64,000 nucleotides of DNA, taken from contig NZ_CP141945.1 in assembly GCF_035658495.1 (NCBI RefSeq), positions 955,501 through 1,019,500 on the forward strand. The letters are read 5' to 3'. The notes beneath the pieces were generated by a model, which saw only the letters and a program-made list of their open reading frames with translations, did not search any database and had not been told where the DNA came from. The stretch comes from Novosphingobium sp. RL4 (GTDB lineage: Bacteria; Pseudomonadota; Alphaproteobacteria; Sphingomonadales; Sphingomonadaceae). Shown here piece after piece: positions 43,833-52,091 of this stretch. The position numbers and the translations under genes were made by a program. Each line of letters begins with the position of its first letter. Positions within the stretch are counted from its first letter, which is position 1.

Positions 43833-45931
43833 AGGCGATACCTCAGGGAAAGGCGAACCTGGCGCGGCTCTACCGGGTGAATGTGGCGGTCCTCCACGCC
43901 TTCCGCCGGCTCTCCGGCAAGACGCGAGGCGTAGTAATAGGAGATGTCGGCATCCCTGGCATCGAAGAGATTGAGCACGTCGAGACCGATCTTCACGGCA
44001 CCGCGCGTGTAATAGGCGCCCAGGTTGACGAGGCTGGTGGGATGCGAACGCACGCTGTTGTCCTCGATCAGCGGTGCCGCGCCGAAGTGGCGCAGCCGCA
44101 GGGCGCCGCTGAAGCCATGGCCCAGTTCGACCGCCGCTCCGGCCGAAAGGACTTCGCTGACGGCGTTGGGAATGCGGTCCTCCCCCGCATCGACGCCGCG
44201 AAACCGCGCATGGGTGAGCGCACCGGCGGCATCCAGCGCCAGCCAGTCCACCGGGCGCCAGAACAGCGTCGCCTCCACGCCCCGGCGGTGCGTGGCATCG
44301 TTGGGCTCGGTGGAGCCACCGTCACCCACGAAGACCAGTTCCGAACCGAGGCTGAGGTGGAAGGCCACGAGCGAGGCGGTAAAGCGCGGCAGTTCCAGCC
44401 GCACGCCCAGTTCCTCACCCCGCGCCTTCACCAGCACCGGCACGCGGTCCACCGCTTCCCCCGTGACGGGATCGTTGCGGATCGCCGCCCCGCGCACATC
44501 GTTGGAATGGAAGCTCTCTCCGTAATTGGCGTAGAACTCCAGCCGGTCGGTCGCTCGCCAGGCCAGCGCGGCTTTCGGGCTCAGCATCGCGCCGGAACCC
44601 TTGCCGGAATTGGCGGCCATCGTCAGGGCATTCACGTCATAACCATAGACATCGCCGCGCAGGCCCAGCGTCAGGCGCAGCCGGCCAGAAAGCGCGGCCG
44701 CCGCCTCGCCATAGGCACCGCCGCTGTACTCGTCGACCTTGTCCTTCCGGATCGCCGCGCGCGTTACGCCGGCGACCGAGGAATAGAGCCCGATCTTGCC
44801 GATATGATCCCACCGCCCGTCCCCACCCAGCGTGAAGGTGACGGGCAGCCCGGCGAACTGCGATTCGATACGGTGACGGACCGAGCCGCCGAAAACGCCG
44901 CGCCGGTCGCGCTGCTGGAACTCGTCGCCGTTGACCGGGTCATTCAGGAAGTATGTGAAGTTGGACGTCAGCAGGAACCGGTAATAGGTCGCATAGGCGG
45001 AGATTTCCGTATTCCCGAGCGCGGCGTTCCCGAACAGGCCAAGCCGGGTCGTGCGTCCGCCAAGTGCGGGATCGATGTTTCCCCAACGATCGATCAGCCC
45101 TTCGTCGATGGCGCGCCGGGGAACCTGGTCCGTCGCATTCCAGGTCGCGCGGTAGCCGGTGAAACCGATGCTCCATCCATGTTTCTGTGTGCCCTGGGTA
45201 TACTTCAGCAGGCCGTTGACCTTCTTCAGGTCCTCATCGAGATCCCAGGGGCCGTTGGAATGCGTGCCGTCCACCGCCATGAGCAGGTCTCCGCCCATCG
45301 CCTTCACACTGCCGGCCGCCAGCGCCCGGTAGTAGCCGTAACTGCCTGCCGTCGCCTCCATCAGCGGGCGGGACAGGCTGTCGACGGTCCTGAACTGCAC
45401 GGTTCCGGCGGCTGAGAAATCCCCGACATCCGCAAAGTACGGGCCCTTGCGATAGTCGATCCGCTCAACCAGTTCAGGGATCAGGAAGTTGAGATCGAGA
45501 TAGCCCTGCCCATGCCCGTGCGTGGGCATGTTGATGGGCACGCCGTCGACGAATCCCGCAAAATCGGTGCCGTGATCGAGATTGAAGCCGCGCAGGAAAT
45601 ACTGGTTCGCCTTGCCCGTGCCCGAATGCTGCGTGGCAATCACACCCGGCACATTCTCGACCAGTTCGCCCACGCGGCTGAGCGGCTTGTCCGCGAAATC
45701 CTCATAGCCCACGACGCCTTGCGAGCCGGATTGCGCAATCCCGATCTGCGCAAGACCGCGCCCGTAGACAACGATCTCCCTGTCCGCCGCCACAGGCACT
45801 TCCTCCTCGGCCAAGGCCGGGTGGGCAGACAGCAGGGCGGCCGCAACAGCCGCGCTGCGACAAGCACTGCGCCTAAACGAGCGAGTCGCCCAAGCCGCCG
45901 ATTGAGTATGAATAATCATCGCGATATTCAT
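43829..45931 (-). CDS. TonB-dependent receptor, probably for a nickel/cobalt chelate
   Basis: 700 residues. A signal peptide (ACRSAAVAAALLSAHPALA) precedes a plug domain (VGELVENVPGVIATQHSG, FLRGFNLDHGTDFAGFVDGV) and a beta-barrel ending in LRYRL. The plug carries PTHGHGQGY, a His-rich loop that could touch metal. Two starts are possible, 45931 and 45919; both lie inside a perfect E. coli-type NikR operator, and no later start is available before the signal cleavage region. It is followed by the NiCoT gene with overlapping codons. Metal identity comes from neighbours only. Confidence 0.87.
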   Translation of the reverse strand: MNIAMIIHTQSAAWATRSFRRSACRSAAVAAALLSAHPALAEEEVPVAADREIVVYGRGLAQIGIAQSGSQGVVGYEDFADKPLSRVGELVENVPGVIATQHSGTGKANQYFLRGFNLDHGTDFAGFVDGVPINMPTHGHGQGYLDLNFLIPELVERIDYRKGPYFADVGDFSAAGTVQFRTVDSLSRPLMEATAGSYGYYRALAAGSVKAMGGDLLMAVDGTHSNGPWDLDEDLKKVNGLLKYTQGTQKHGWSIGFTGYRATWNATDQVPRRAIDEGLIDRWGNIDPALGGRTTRLGLFGNAALGNTEISAYATYYRFLLTSNFTYFLNDPVNGDEFQQRDRRGVFGGSVRHRIESQFAGLPVTFTLGGDGRWDHIGKIGLYSSVAGVTRAAIRKDKVDEYSGGAYGEAAAALSGRLRLTLGLRGDVYGYDVNALTMAANSGKGSGAMLSPKAALAWRATDRLEFYANYGESFHSNDVRGAAIRNDPVTGEAVDRVPVLVKARGEELGVRLELPRFTASLVAFHLSLGSELVFVGDGGSTEPNDATHRRGVEATLFWRPVDWLALDAAGALTHARFRGVDAGEDRIPNAVSEVLSAGAAVELGHGFSGALRLRHFGAAPLIEDNSVRSHPTSLVNLGAYYTRGAVKIGLDVLNLFDARDADISYYYASRLAGEPAEGVEDRHIHPVEPRQVRLSLRYRL

Positions 45932-45933
45932 AC
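45906..45933. promoter_or_regulatory. NikR operator, GTATGA-N16-TCATAC
   Basis: GTATGA at 45906-45911 and TCATAC at 45928-45933 with exactly 16 bases between, the consensus of the E. coli nik operator. Symmetry extends to GTATGAATA...TATTCATAC. It covers the start codon of the metal TBDR gene. Confidence 0.88.
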
Positions 45934-45988
45934 GAATCTTCGCCGCACCCAGGATGGGGCATTTGACGTATGCGCCGGGTGGAGCGGC

Positions 45989-46780
45989 CTAGAAGCGGGC
46001 GAATACCGGGATCGCCCCGAACATCAGCGAGAGCAGCCCGACGAGGCTGATCGCTATCAGGACGCTGCCGACGCCTCTCAGCAGGCTCGTCGAGGAAAGG
46101 CGCCGCGTCACGAGCGCGCCAACCGGCGCCGCCACGATCCCGCCGATCAGCAACCCCGAGGCGGCGATCGTGAAGGATTGCAAGCCCAGCTTGCCGATGA
46201 ATGCCGACAGGACGGTAACGGTGACGAAGAACTCTGCGGCATTCACCGTGCCGATCGCCATGCGCGGCGTCATGCCCTGCGCCAGCAGGTTGCCCGTCAC
46301 CACCGGCCCCCAGCCACCGCCGCCTACCGCGTCGAGGAAGCCACCGGCCAGCCCCAGCGGACCGACCAGCTTCATCCGGCGATAGGCCTGCGGGCGCCTT
46401 GCTCCGCGCCAGATAAGATAGACCCCGATGGCCGCGAGGTAGACGAACACCGCAGGCCGAACGATGGTCAGGCTCACCACGGAGAGGAGCCAGACACCGC
46501 AGAGCCCGCCCGCGATACCGGGGATCACCAGCCGCGCGAACAGCGACCAGTCGACGTTGCGCTGGAGAACATGCGCAACGCCGGAAGCGCCGCTGGTGAA
46601 ACCTTCGACGGTATGTGTCACCGAGGAAGCCAGCGCGGGCGGCATGCCCAGCAGCATCAGCAAGGAATTGCCGATCACACCGAAGGCCATGCCCAGCGCA
46701 CTGTCCACGGTCTGTGCGGCGAAGCCTATCAGGATGAACGGGATCAGGTCGGACCAGGGTATCGTAGCCGGGTCGATCAT
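45989..46780 (-). CDS. TSUP-family (TauE/SafE) membrane permease
   Basis: 263 residues with about eight membrane helices, matching the TauE/SafE family of small-anion and sulfur-compound exporters. The N-terminal repeat includes FILIGFAAQTVDSALGMAFG and SSVTHTVEGFTSGASGVAH; the second repeat has GGFLDAVGGGGWGPVVTGNL, the family hallmark. ATG 46780 overlaps the RimK-like gene stop (ATGA). The TBDR gene lies 58 bases downstream on the same strand and might be partly read through. The substrate is not readable. Confidence 0.87.
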   Translation of the reverse strand: MIDPATIPWSDLIPFILIGFAAQTVDSALGMAFGVIGNSLLMLLGMPPALASSVTHTVEGFTSGASGVAHVLQRNVDWSLFARLVIPGIAGGLCGVWLLSVVSLTIVRPAVFVYLAAIGVYLIWRGARRPQAYRRMKLVGPLGLAGGFLDAVGGGGWGPVVTGNLLAQGMTPRMAIGTVNAAEFFVTVTVLSAFIGKLGLQSFTIAASGLLIGGIVAAPVGALVTRRLSSTSLLRGVGSVLIAISLVGLLSLMFGAIPVFARF

Positions 46781-48195
46781 CGGCGCATCTTCCGTCGCAA
46801 TTGGGAGGCGGGCTTGCCGAAGCGTCCGGCCGGCGCGGTGAACAGGAACAGCATGGGGAAGCTCAGCGCGATCACCGAAAGGAGCCCGCTCAGGGCAGCT
46901 TCCGCCCCGGCAAGCCAGGGAAGCACCGCCGCCCAGATCGCCACGCCCAGCACGACCAGCAAGGTCCGCTCCTGTTCGAGATCGTCCAGCGCCGACAGAT
47001 CGGTGCGGACCCGGCCCTCGAACAAGGTGCGAAGACCAAGGCTGGTGCGGCTCTTCCGGTCAACCAGAGGTGCCGGGATCGCGGCATGGGCAAGGCAGTT
47101 GACCCCGGCGGCGATCATCCTGAGACCGATTGCGCGGGCGAAGCGCCTGGGATCGGCGTTGCGATCGCTGATCGACCGAAGGCCCGTGCGGCCGCCGAAC
47201 ATAAGTTCGGCCAAGGCATTGCTTTCGGCCGGTACCGGCGTTTCGGCAGGCGCGTCCTGCGTCGACCTGATCCATTCGAGAATGGCGGAAGGCACGTCCA
47301 TTCCGCTGGCGCGTTCGAGGCCCTGGAACCCCGGCGCCGAATTCGCCTCGCAGATACGATAGCCGTCCTCGTCGAACAGGATGTCGATCCCGGTCACGTC
47401 GAGGCCCAGCACGTCGGCCGCCTGCACCGCAAGCTCGGCCATCTCGGGTGGCGGGTTGTACGCCACCCCGACGCCTCCCAGCGAAACGTTGGACTTGAAA
47501 CCGCCCGTCATCGACCGCCGTTCCATGGCCGCCACCACGCGGCCTCCCACCACCAGCACGCGCACGTCGCGGCCATGGCTGGCACGGACATAGTGCTGGA
47601 GAATGAAATCGGCCTTGGCCTCGGCACTTTCCAGCAAGCCCGCAAGATCCTCGAACTGCTCGCGGTCCTCGCATTTCAGGACGCCGGCGCCGCGCGTTCC
47701 CTTGAGCGTCTTCACGATCAGCGGGAACCCCAGTTCACGCTCCACAAGTCCGACGTCGATCGGAAAAGTGCCCAGGATCGTACGCGGAATAGGAAGGCCC
47801 GCCCGGCTCAGGCTCTGGAGCGTATGCAGCTTGTCCGCCACCCGTTCGATAGTTGCAGGGCCGTTCACCAGCCGCACTCCGCGGCGCTCGAAATGGCGCA
47901 GCAGTGCCAGTGTGAAGTAGTCCGTCTCAGCGCCGGTACGGCACAGGATGAAGTCGGGCCGCTCCATCGGATGGCCCTGGTACTTCGTCCCCCAATCGTC
48001 CCCCGCGCCCACGATGAGATCGAAGCGATGCGGATTGAGAATGTGCAGCTCGATGCCCATGGCGCTTGCGGCTTCCTGAAACCGCAGGATTTCCGGAACC
48101 TCCGGGATGGCCGGATCAAGCTCTCGATGAAACAGGACCCAGCCCCGCAATCGCTTCTCCTTTGTCGGCCGAAATTCGGCATTTCCTGCGGCCAC
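46777..48195 (-). CDS. RimK-like ATP-grasp ligase with C-terminal membrane region
   Basis: 472 residues. Residues 1-315 form a RimK/LysX-type ATP-grasp enzyme: LIVKTLKGTRGAGV with the ATP-binding lysines, then GIDILFDEDGY and ICEANSAPGFQG with the Mg-binding Glu and Asn. The last 160 residues are not part of RimK; they hold two predicted membrane helices near 410-455 (VVLGVAIWAAVLPWL, LLSVIALSFPMLFLF). The start is a weak GTG at 48195. Such ligases add amino acids to peptides or small carriers; the acceptor here is unknown. Coupled to the TSUP permease by overlapping codons. Confidence 0.8.
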   Translation of the reverse strand: MAAGNAEFRPTKEKRLRGWVLFHRELDPAIPEVPEILRFQEAASAMGIELHILNPHRFDLIVGAGDDWGTKYQGHPMERPDFILCRTGAETDYFTLALLRHFERRGVRLVNGPATIERVADKLHTLQSLSRAGLPIPRTILGTFPIDVGLVERELGFPLIVKTLKGTRGAGVLKCEDREQFEDLAGLLESAEAKADFILQHYVRASHGRDVRVLVVGGRVVAAMERRSMTGGFKSNVSLGGVGVAYNPPPEMAELAVQAADVLGLDVTGIDILFDEDGYRICEANSAPGFQGLERASGMDVPSAILEWIRSTQDAPAETPVPAESNALAELMFGGRTGLRSISDRNADPRRFARAIGLRMIAAGVNCLAHAAIPAPLVDRKSRTSLGLRTLFEGRVRTDLSALDDLEQERTLLVVLGVAIWAAVLPWLAGAEAALSGLLSVIALSFPMLFLFTAPAGRFGKPASQLRRKMRR

Positions 48196-48583
48196 GCCCC
48201 GCCTGTCGGCTGAAGCCGACTGGACGAGGGCATAACGCCTCTAGCGCCGCATCGGTTGCAGAACGGCGTCAATCGCGCGCCTGGCCTGACTAGCGCCCGG
48301 ACATCCGGCTTGCGTAATGCAGCCTTTTAATTGCGTTTCGCGCATCTTTTTATGAGTTGTGCTGAAGCATGCACCTGTTCAGCGCCAAGCGAGGATTTGA
48401 GCCGATCGGCGGGTTTGCCGCAGCGGGCAGGCCATTGGCATGGCGCAATATATTCGTCCTGCTCATCTATCATTGCGGACGGCTACGGCCTTCCGGTGCC
48501 CGTAGAAAATCTTTTTTGTCAACCAAATCGGTAGAGATTAGCCCGACGTCGCTTTTTAGTCCGACAAAAAGGGGCACATTGTC
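48196..48583. other. Divergent upstream region between RimK-like and TBDR genes
   Basis: 388 bases with no convincing gene. It becomes AT-rich toward the TBDR, and holds the TTTTTGTC / GACAAAAA inverted repeat listed separately. Promoters for both flanking genes should lie here. Confidence 0.55.
48513..48570. promoter_or_regulatory. Inverted repeat before the rhamnogalacturonan TBDR operon
   Basis: TTTTTGTC (48513-48520) and GACAAAAA (48563-48570) are perfect inverted copies, 42 bases apart, ending 13 bases before the GTG start. Possible operator pair. Confidence 0.4.
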
Positions 48584-51367
48584 GTGTATCGTTTCACCGG
48601 AGCCATTGCGCTTCTCCTCACCAGCACCTCGGTCTTCGCGCAGGATGCGCAGCAGCAGAACACGCGGGAAACCGCCGCTGACGACACTTCGCGCGCCGAC
48701 ATCATCGTCACCGGCATCCGCAAGAGCCTGGCTGACTCGCTGGCCGTGAAACGCGATTCCGCACAAGTCGTCGACGCCATCTCGGCCGAGGACGTAGGCA
48801 AGTTCCCGGACAAGAACATCGGCGAGGCGCTCCAGCGCATTACCGGCGTCCAGATCACCCGCAGCGGCGGCGAAGGGCAGGCGATCACCATTCGCGGCGC
48901 CGATGCCTCGCTCAACCGCGTCGAGATCAACGGCCAGTCGGCGCTTTCCACCTCGATCGCGGCAGCGGCCGGCAACGGCAGCAACCGCGCAGTCGATTTC
49001 CGCGATCTTCCTGCCGAATTCGTCTCGCGCCTCGAAGTGCTCAAGTCCGCCACGCCGGACATGACCGAGGGCGGCCTCGGCGGCACCGTGCGCATCATCA
49101 CCCGCCGCCCGTTCGACAGCAAGGAAGGCTACCTCGCCGGTTCGGCCCAGGGCATCTACAACGAACTGGCCGACAAGGTGGACCCCAAGTTCGCGGTGAT
49201 CGGCTCGAAGCTCTTTGCCCACGACACCATCGGCGTGCTGCTCTCAGGCACTTACGAAGAACGCACGATCCGCTACGACCAGGCGCGCACGACCGGGTGG
49301 CGACAGGTCGAAACCACCCAGCCCGCCACCCCCGCCGCGCAGAACTGCCTCTCCGGCCGCAACCAGGCGCGCTGTGTCGATCTCGACGGCAGCGGCTTCG
49401 GTGATTTCTATCCCGACATCCCGCGCTACATCACCGCAACCGAGCCGACCAAGCGCTATGCCCTCAACGGCATCCTCGAATGGCGGCCCAGCGACGATTT
49501 CCGCGCCTATGTCGAAGGCACCTATACCCGCAGCGACACGACCTCGGACGACCAGTACCTCCAGCTCAGCACCACGCAATCCGTGGCGAACGGCGGCATC
49601 GATCCCACCGGTGTCGTCATTCGCGACGAGACCGCGCAGACCGTGACCTTCGTCAACAGCTCGAACCCCGGCTCCGGGCCGAGCGTGAATTACCGCAGCG
49701 TGATCGGCAGCCTCAACCGCCGCACTTTCAACGGCATTCTCGGTGCCGAGTGGACCACCGGCAAGTTCAAGCTCTCGGCACGCGGCACTTATGCCGCCTC
49801 GCGCGTGCTTAACGACGAAGTGGACGTGACCGCCTCGGTTTCCGGCAAGGACGCGCTGCCGTGGATCACGATCGACTACAACAACCCGCAGAACGCGCCG
49901 AACATCATCCTGCCGATCGACACCACCACGACCGAAGGCATCAATACCCTCTCGGTCGAGGCACGCCCGCGCCTCAACAAGCAGCGCGAGACCGGCGCCA
50001 AGTTCGATGCCGAGTACAAGCCCGATGAAAGCGGGTTCCTGACCTCGCTCAAGAGCGGCGTCGAGCTTAACCAGTTGGTGTCGAGCAGCCGCTTCCAGAA
50101 CGCGGTCTATACGCTGAACGGCATCACCGGGCAGACCACGCTGACCCGCTCGGGCGTAACCGGCACGCAGGTTCTCGCCACCACCACCCCGGCCGCGCAG
50201 CTCGCCAGAATCCAGGACCTGCTGAACACTTACGGCGGCATGGGTGACGGCAGCTTCTTCAAGACCGGCGACCTCGGCTTCTCCGGCATCGATCGCTGGT
50301 GGAACCTTGGCGACAATCTCGCCAATGCCGTGGGCATTCCCGATCCCTACACCAGCATTTCACCGCTCGATACCTACAAGGTCCGCGAGAGCACGATCGC
50401 CGGATACTTCCAGGGGTCGTTCAACCTTGATCTGGGCTTTGACCTTTCGGGCGTGGTCGGTGCGCGCCTCGTCCATACGCGCACGGTTTCCAGCGGTAGC
50501 CAGAGCACGGACGGTGTCATCACGCCCGCCCGCTACACCGGCGAATATACCGTCCTGCTGCCCTCGCTGAACCTGCGCGCCGAAGTGATCCCGCGCAAGC
50601 TGGTGGTTCGCGCCACCGCTTCGGATGTGCTCGCCCGCCCTGCCCCTTCGCAGATGGCGCCCAACGTCAGGCTGGATTCCGTGGCGCTCACGGGCTCGCG
50701 CGGTAACCCGGGCCTCAAGCCCTACCGCGCATGGCAGTACGACCTCGGCTTCGAATACTACCTGTCGCGCACCAACTACGTCTCGGTCACGGCTTTCCGC
50801 AAGGACATCAAGTCGTTCATCGACACGCAGAGCCAGGAAGAGGAGATCGACGGGCAGGTCTACACCATCAGGCTTCCGGTCAACGGCACCCAGCATGTCA
50901 CCATTCAGGGTTTCGAGGCAGGCGCGCAGCTTGGGCTGGACTTCCTGCCCGGCCTGCTGAGCAACCTGGGCGTGACCGCGAACTACACCTTCAACAGCGA
51001 CAGCGGCTATGAAGGAAAGGACTACTTCACCGGCGGCTCCCTGCCGTTCCCGGGCGTTTCGCGCAACAGCTACAACGCCTCGGTGTTCTACGACGACGGC
51101 CGCTTCGCCATCCGCGGGTCCTACAACTGGCGCAGCCGCTACCTGATCAACGCCGTCGATCGCGGCAATAACCCCTCGTTCGGCGAATCCTTCGGCCAGT
51201 TCGACGCCTCGGCAAGCTATGTCATCAACCCGCATGTCTCGGTGTTCCTGGAGGGCGTGAACCTCACCGATTCCACCCGGATCGAGAACGCCAACAGCAT
51301 CTACCGCCGCAACGTGATCGAGACTTACGGCCGCCGCGTCTACTTCGGCGTACGGGCCAAGCTGTGA
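48584..51367 (+). CDS. TonB-dependent outer-membrane receptor, probably for rhamnogalacturonan oligosaccharides
   Basis: 927 residues. Start is GTG 48584, nine bases after AAGGGG, giving a short signal (FTGAIALLLTSTSVFAQ). The TonB box is DIIVTG; the plug has SAEDVGKFPDKNIGEALQRITGV, ITIRGADASLNRVEING; the barrel ends VYFGVRAKL. It is a carbohydrate-type TBDR. Its stop overlaps the next GTG start (GTGA), and the following genes encode a DUF6250-like protein and a PL26-like lyase, so a pectic side-chain or RG-I ligand is likely. Confidence 0.92.
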   Translation: MYRFTGAIALLLTSTSVFAQDAQQQNTRETAADDTSRADIIVTGIRKSLADSLAVKRDSAQVVDAISAEDVGKFPDKNIGEALQRITGVQITRSGGEGQAITIRGADASLNRVEINGQSALSTSIAAAAGNGSNRAVDFRDLPAEFVSRLEVLKSATPDMTEGGLGGTVRIITRRPFDSKEGYLAGSAQGIYNELADKVDPKFAVIGSKLFAHDTIGVLLSGTYEERTIRYDQARTTGWRQVETTQPATPAAQNCLSGRNQARCVDLDGSGFGDFYPDIPRYITATEPTKRYALNGILEWRPSDDFRAYVEGTYTRSDTTSDDQYLQLSTTQSVANGGIDPTGVVIRDETAQTVTFVNSSNPGSGPSVNYRSVIGSLNRRTFNGILGAEWTTGKFKLSARGTYAASRVLNDEVDVTASVSGKDALPWITIDYNNPQNAPNIILPIDTTTTEGINTLSVEARPRLNKQRETGAKFDAEYKPDESGFLTSLKSGVELNQLVSSSRFQNAVYTLNGITGQTTLTRSGVTGTQVLATTTPAAQLARIQDLLNTYGGMGDGSFFKTGDLGFSGIDRWWNLGDNLANAVGIPDPYTSISPLDTYKVRESTIAGYFQGSFNLDLGFDLSGVVGARLVHTRTVSSGSQSTDGVITPARYTGEYTVLLPSLNLRAEVIPRKLVVRATASDVLARPAPSQMAPNVRLDSVALTGSRGNPGLKPYRAWQYDLGFEYYLSRTNYVSVTAFRKDIKSFIDTQSQEEEIDGQVYTIRLPVNGTQHVTIQGFEAGAQLGLDFLPGLLSNLGVTANYTFNSDSGYEGKDYFTGGSLPFPGVSRNSYNASVFYDDGRFAIRGSYNWRSRYLINAVDRGNNPSFGESFGQFDASASYVINPHVSVFLEGVNLTDSTRIENANSIYRRNVIETYGRRVYFGVRAKL

Positions 51368-52077
51368 GCGCACGGGCACTTTCCCGGCGCGCGATGATGA
51401 CGGGGCTGGCGGGAGCATGTCTCCTGCCGGTCCCGGCCTTCACGCGTGGCGGGCAGCGGACGATGTTCTCGGACCGCTTCCGCCACGGCCTCGGCCAATG
51501 GCGGATCGAAGCGGAGGCTCCGGCGCGCGTGTCCGCTACCGGCGGTGTGCTCGATATCGAGGCACCGGCAGGACTGACGCTCTGGTTCCTGCCGCGCCTC
51601 GTAGGCCGTATCGCCATCGACTACGAAGCGCAGGCGGTCTCCGAAGGCGGCGCCCATGACCGGGTGAGCGACCTCAACTGCTTCTGGATGGCGCAGGACC
51701 GGGCAGCGCCGAAAGGCAACGCTCTGGCCCGCCCGCGCACGGGCAGGTTCGAGGACTACGACGACCTCGAAACCTATTATGTCGGCCTCGGCGGAAACGG
51801 CAATTCAACCACGCGCTTTCGCCGCTATGTCGGAACGCCCGGCATTCGCCCGCTGCTGCCGCAGAACGACCGGCGCGGCGCGGAGGACATGCTTGTCGGC
51901 AACCGCTGGCAGCGCATCCGTCTCACGGCCGACGGCGCGCGGATCGGTTTCTTCCGGGGCGACCGGCAGCTTTTCGCTTTCGACGATCCGGCACCGCTGG
52001 CCAGCGGCCACTTCGCGCTGCGCACCACCGCAAGCCATCTCAGAATTCGCGACTTCACCGTTTCCCGCCTCGCTTGA
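51364..52077 (+). CDS. Secreted DUF6250-like beta-sandwich protein
   Basis: 237 residues from a GTG that overlaps the TBDR stop. The N terminus has a twin-arginine-like segment (SRRAMMTGLAGACLLP). The body is a beta-rich jelly-roll of the kind annotated DUF6250 (FSDRFRHGLGQWRIEAE, DLNCFWMAQD, TYYVGLGGNGNSTTRFRRY, ending LRTTASHLRIRDF). Proteins of this kind sit beside polysaccharide lyases in many sphingomonads and Bacteroidetes. Whether it binds or cuts sugars is not known. The catalytic residues, if any, are not apparent to me. Confidence 0.75.
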   Translation: MSARALSRRAMMTGLAGACLLPVPAFTRGGQRTMFSDRFRHGLGQWRIEAEAPARVSATGGVLDIEAPAGLTLWFLPRLVGRIAIDYEAQAVSEGGAHDRVSDLNCFWMAQDRAAPKGNALARPRTGRFEDYDDLETYYVGLGGNGNSTTRFRRYVGTPGIRPLLPQNDRRGAEDMLVGNRWQRIRLTADGARIGFFRGDRQLFAFDDPAPLASGHFALRTTASHLRIRDFTVSRLA

Positions 52078-52091
52078 ATCCAGGATCCGTC

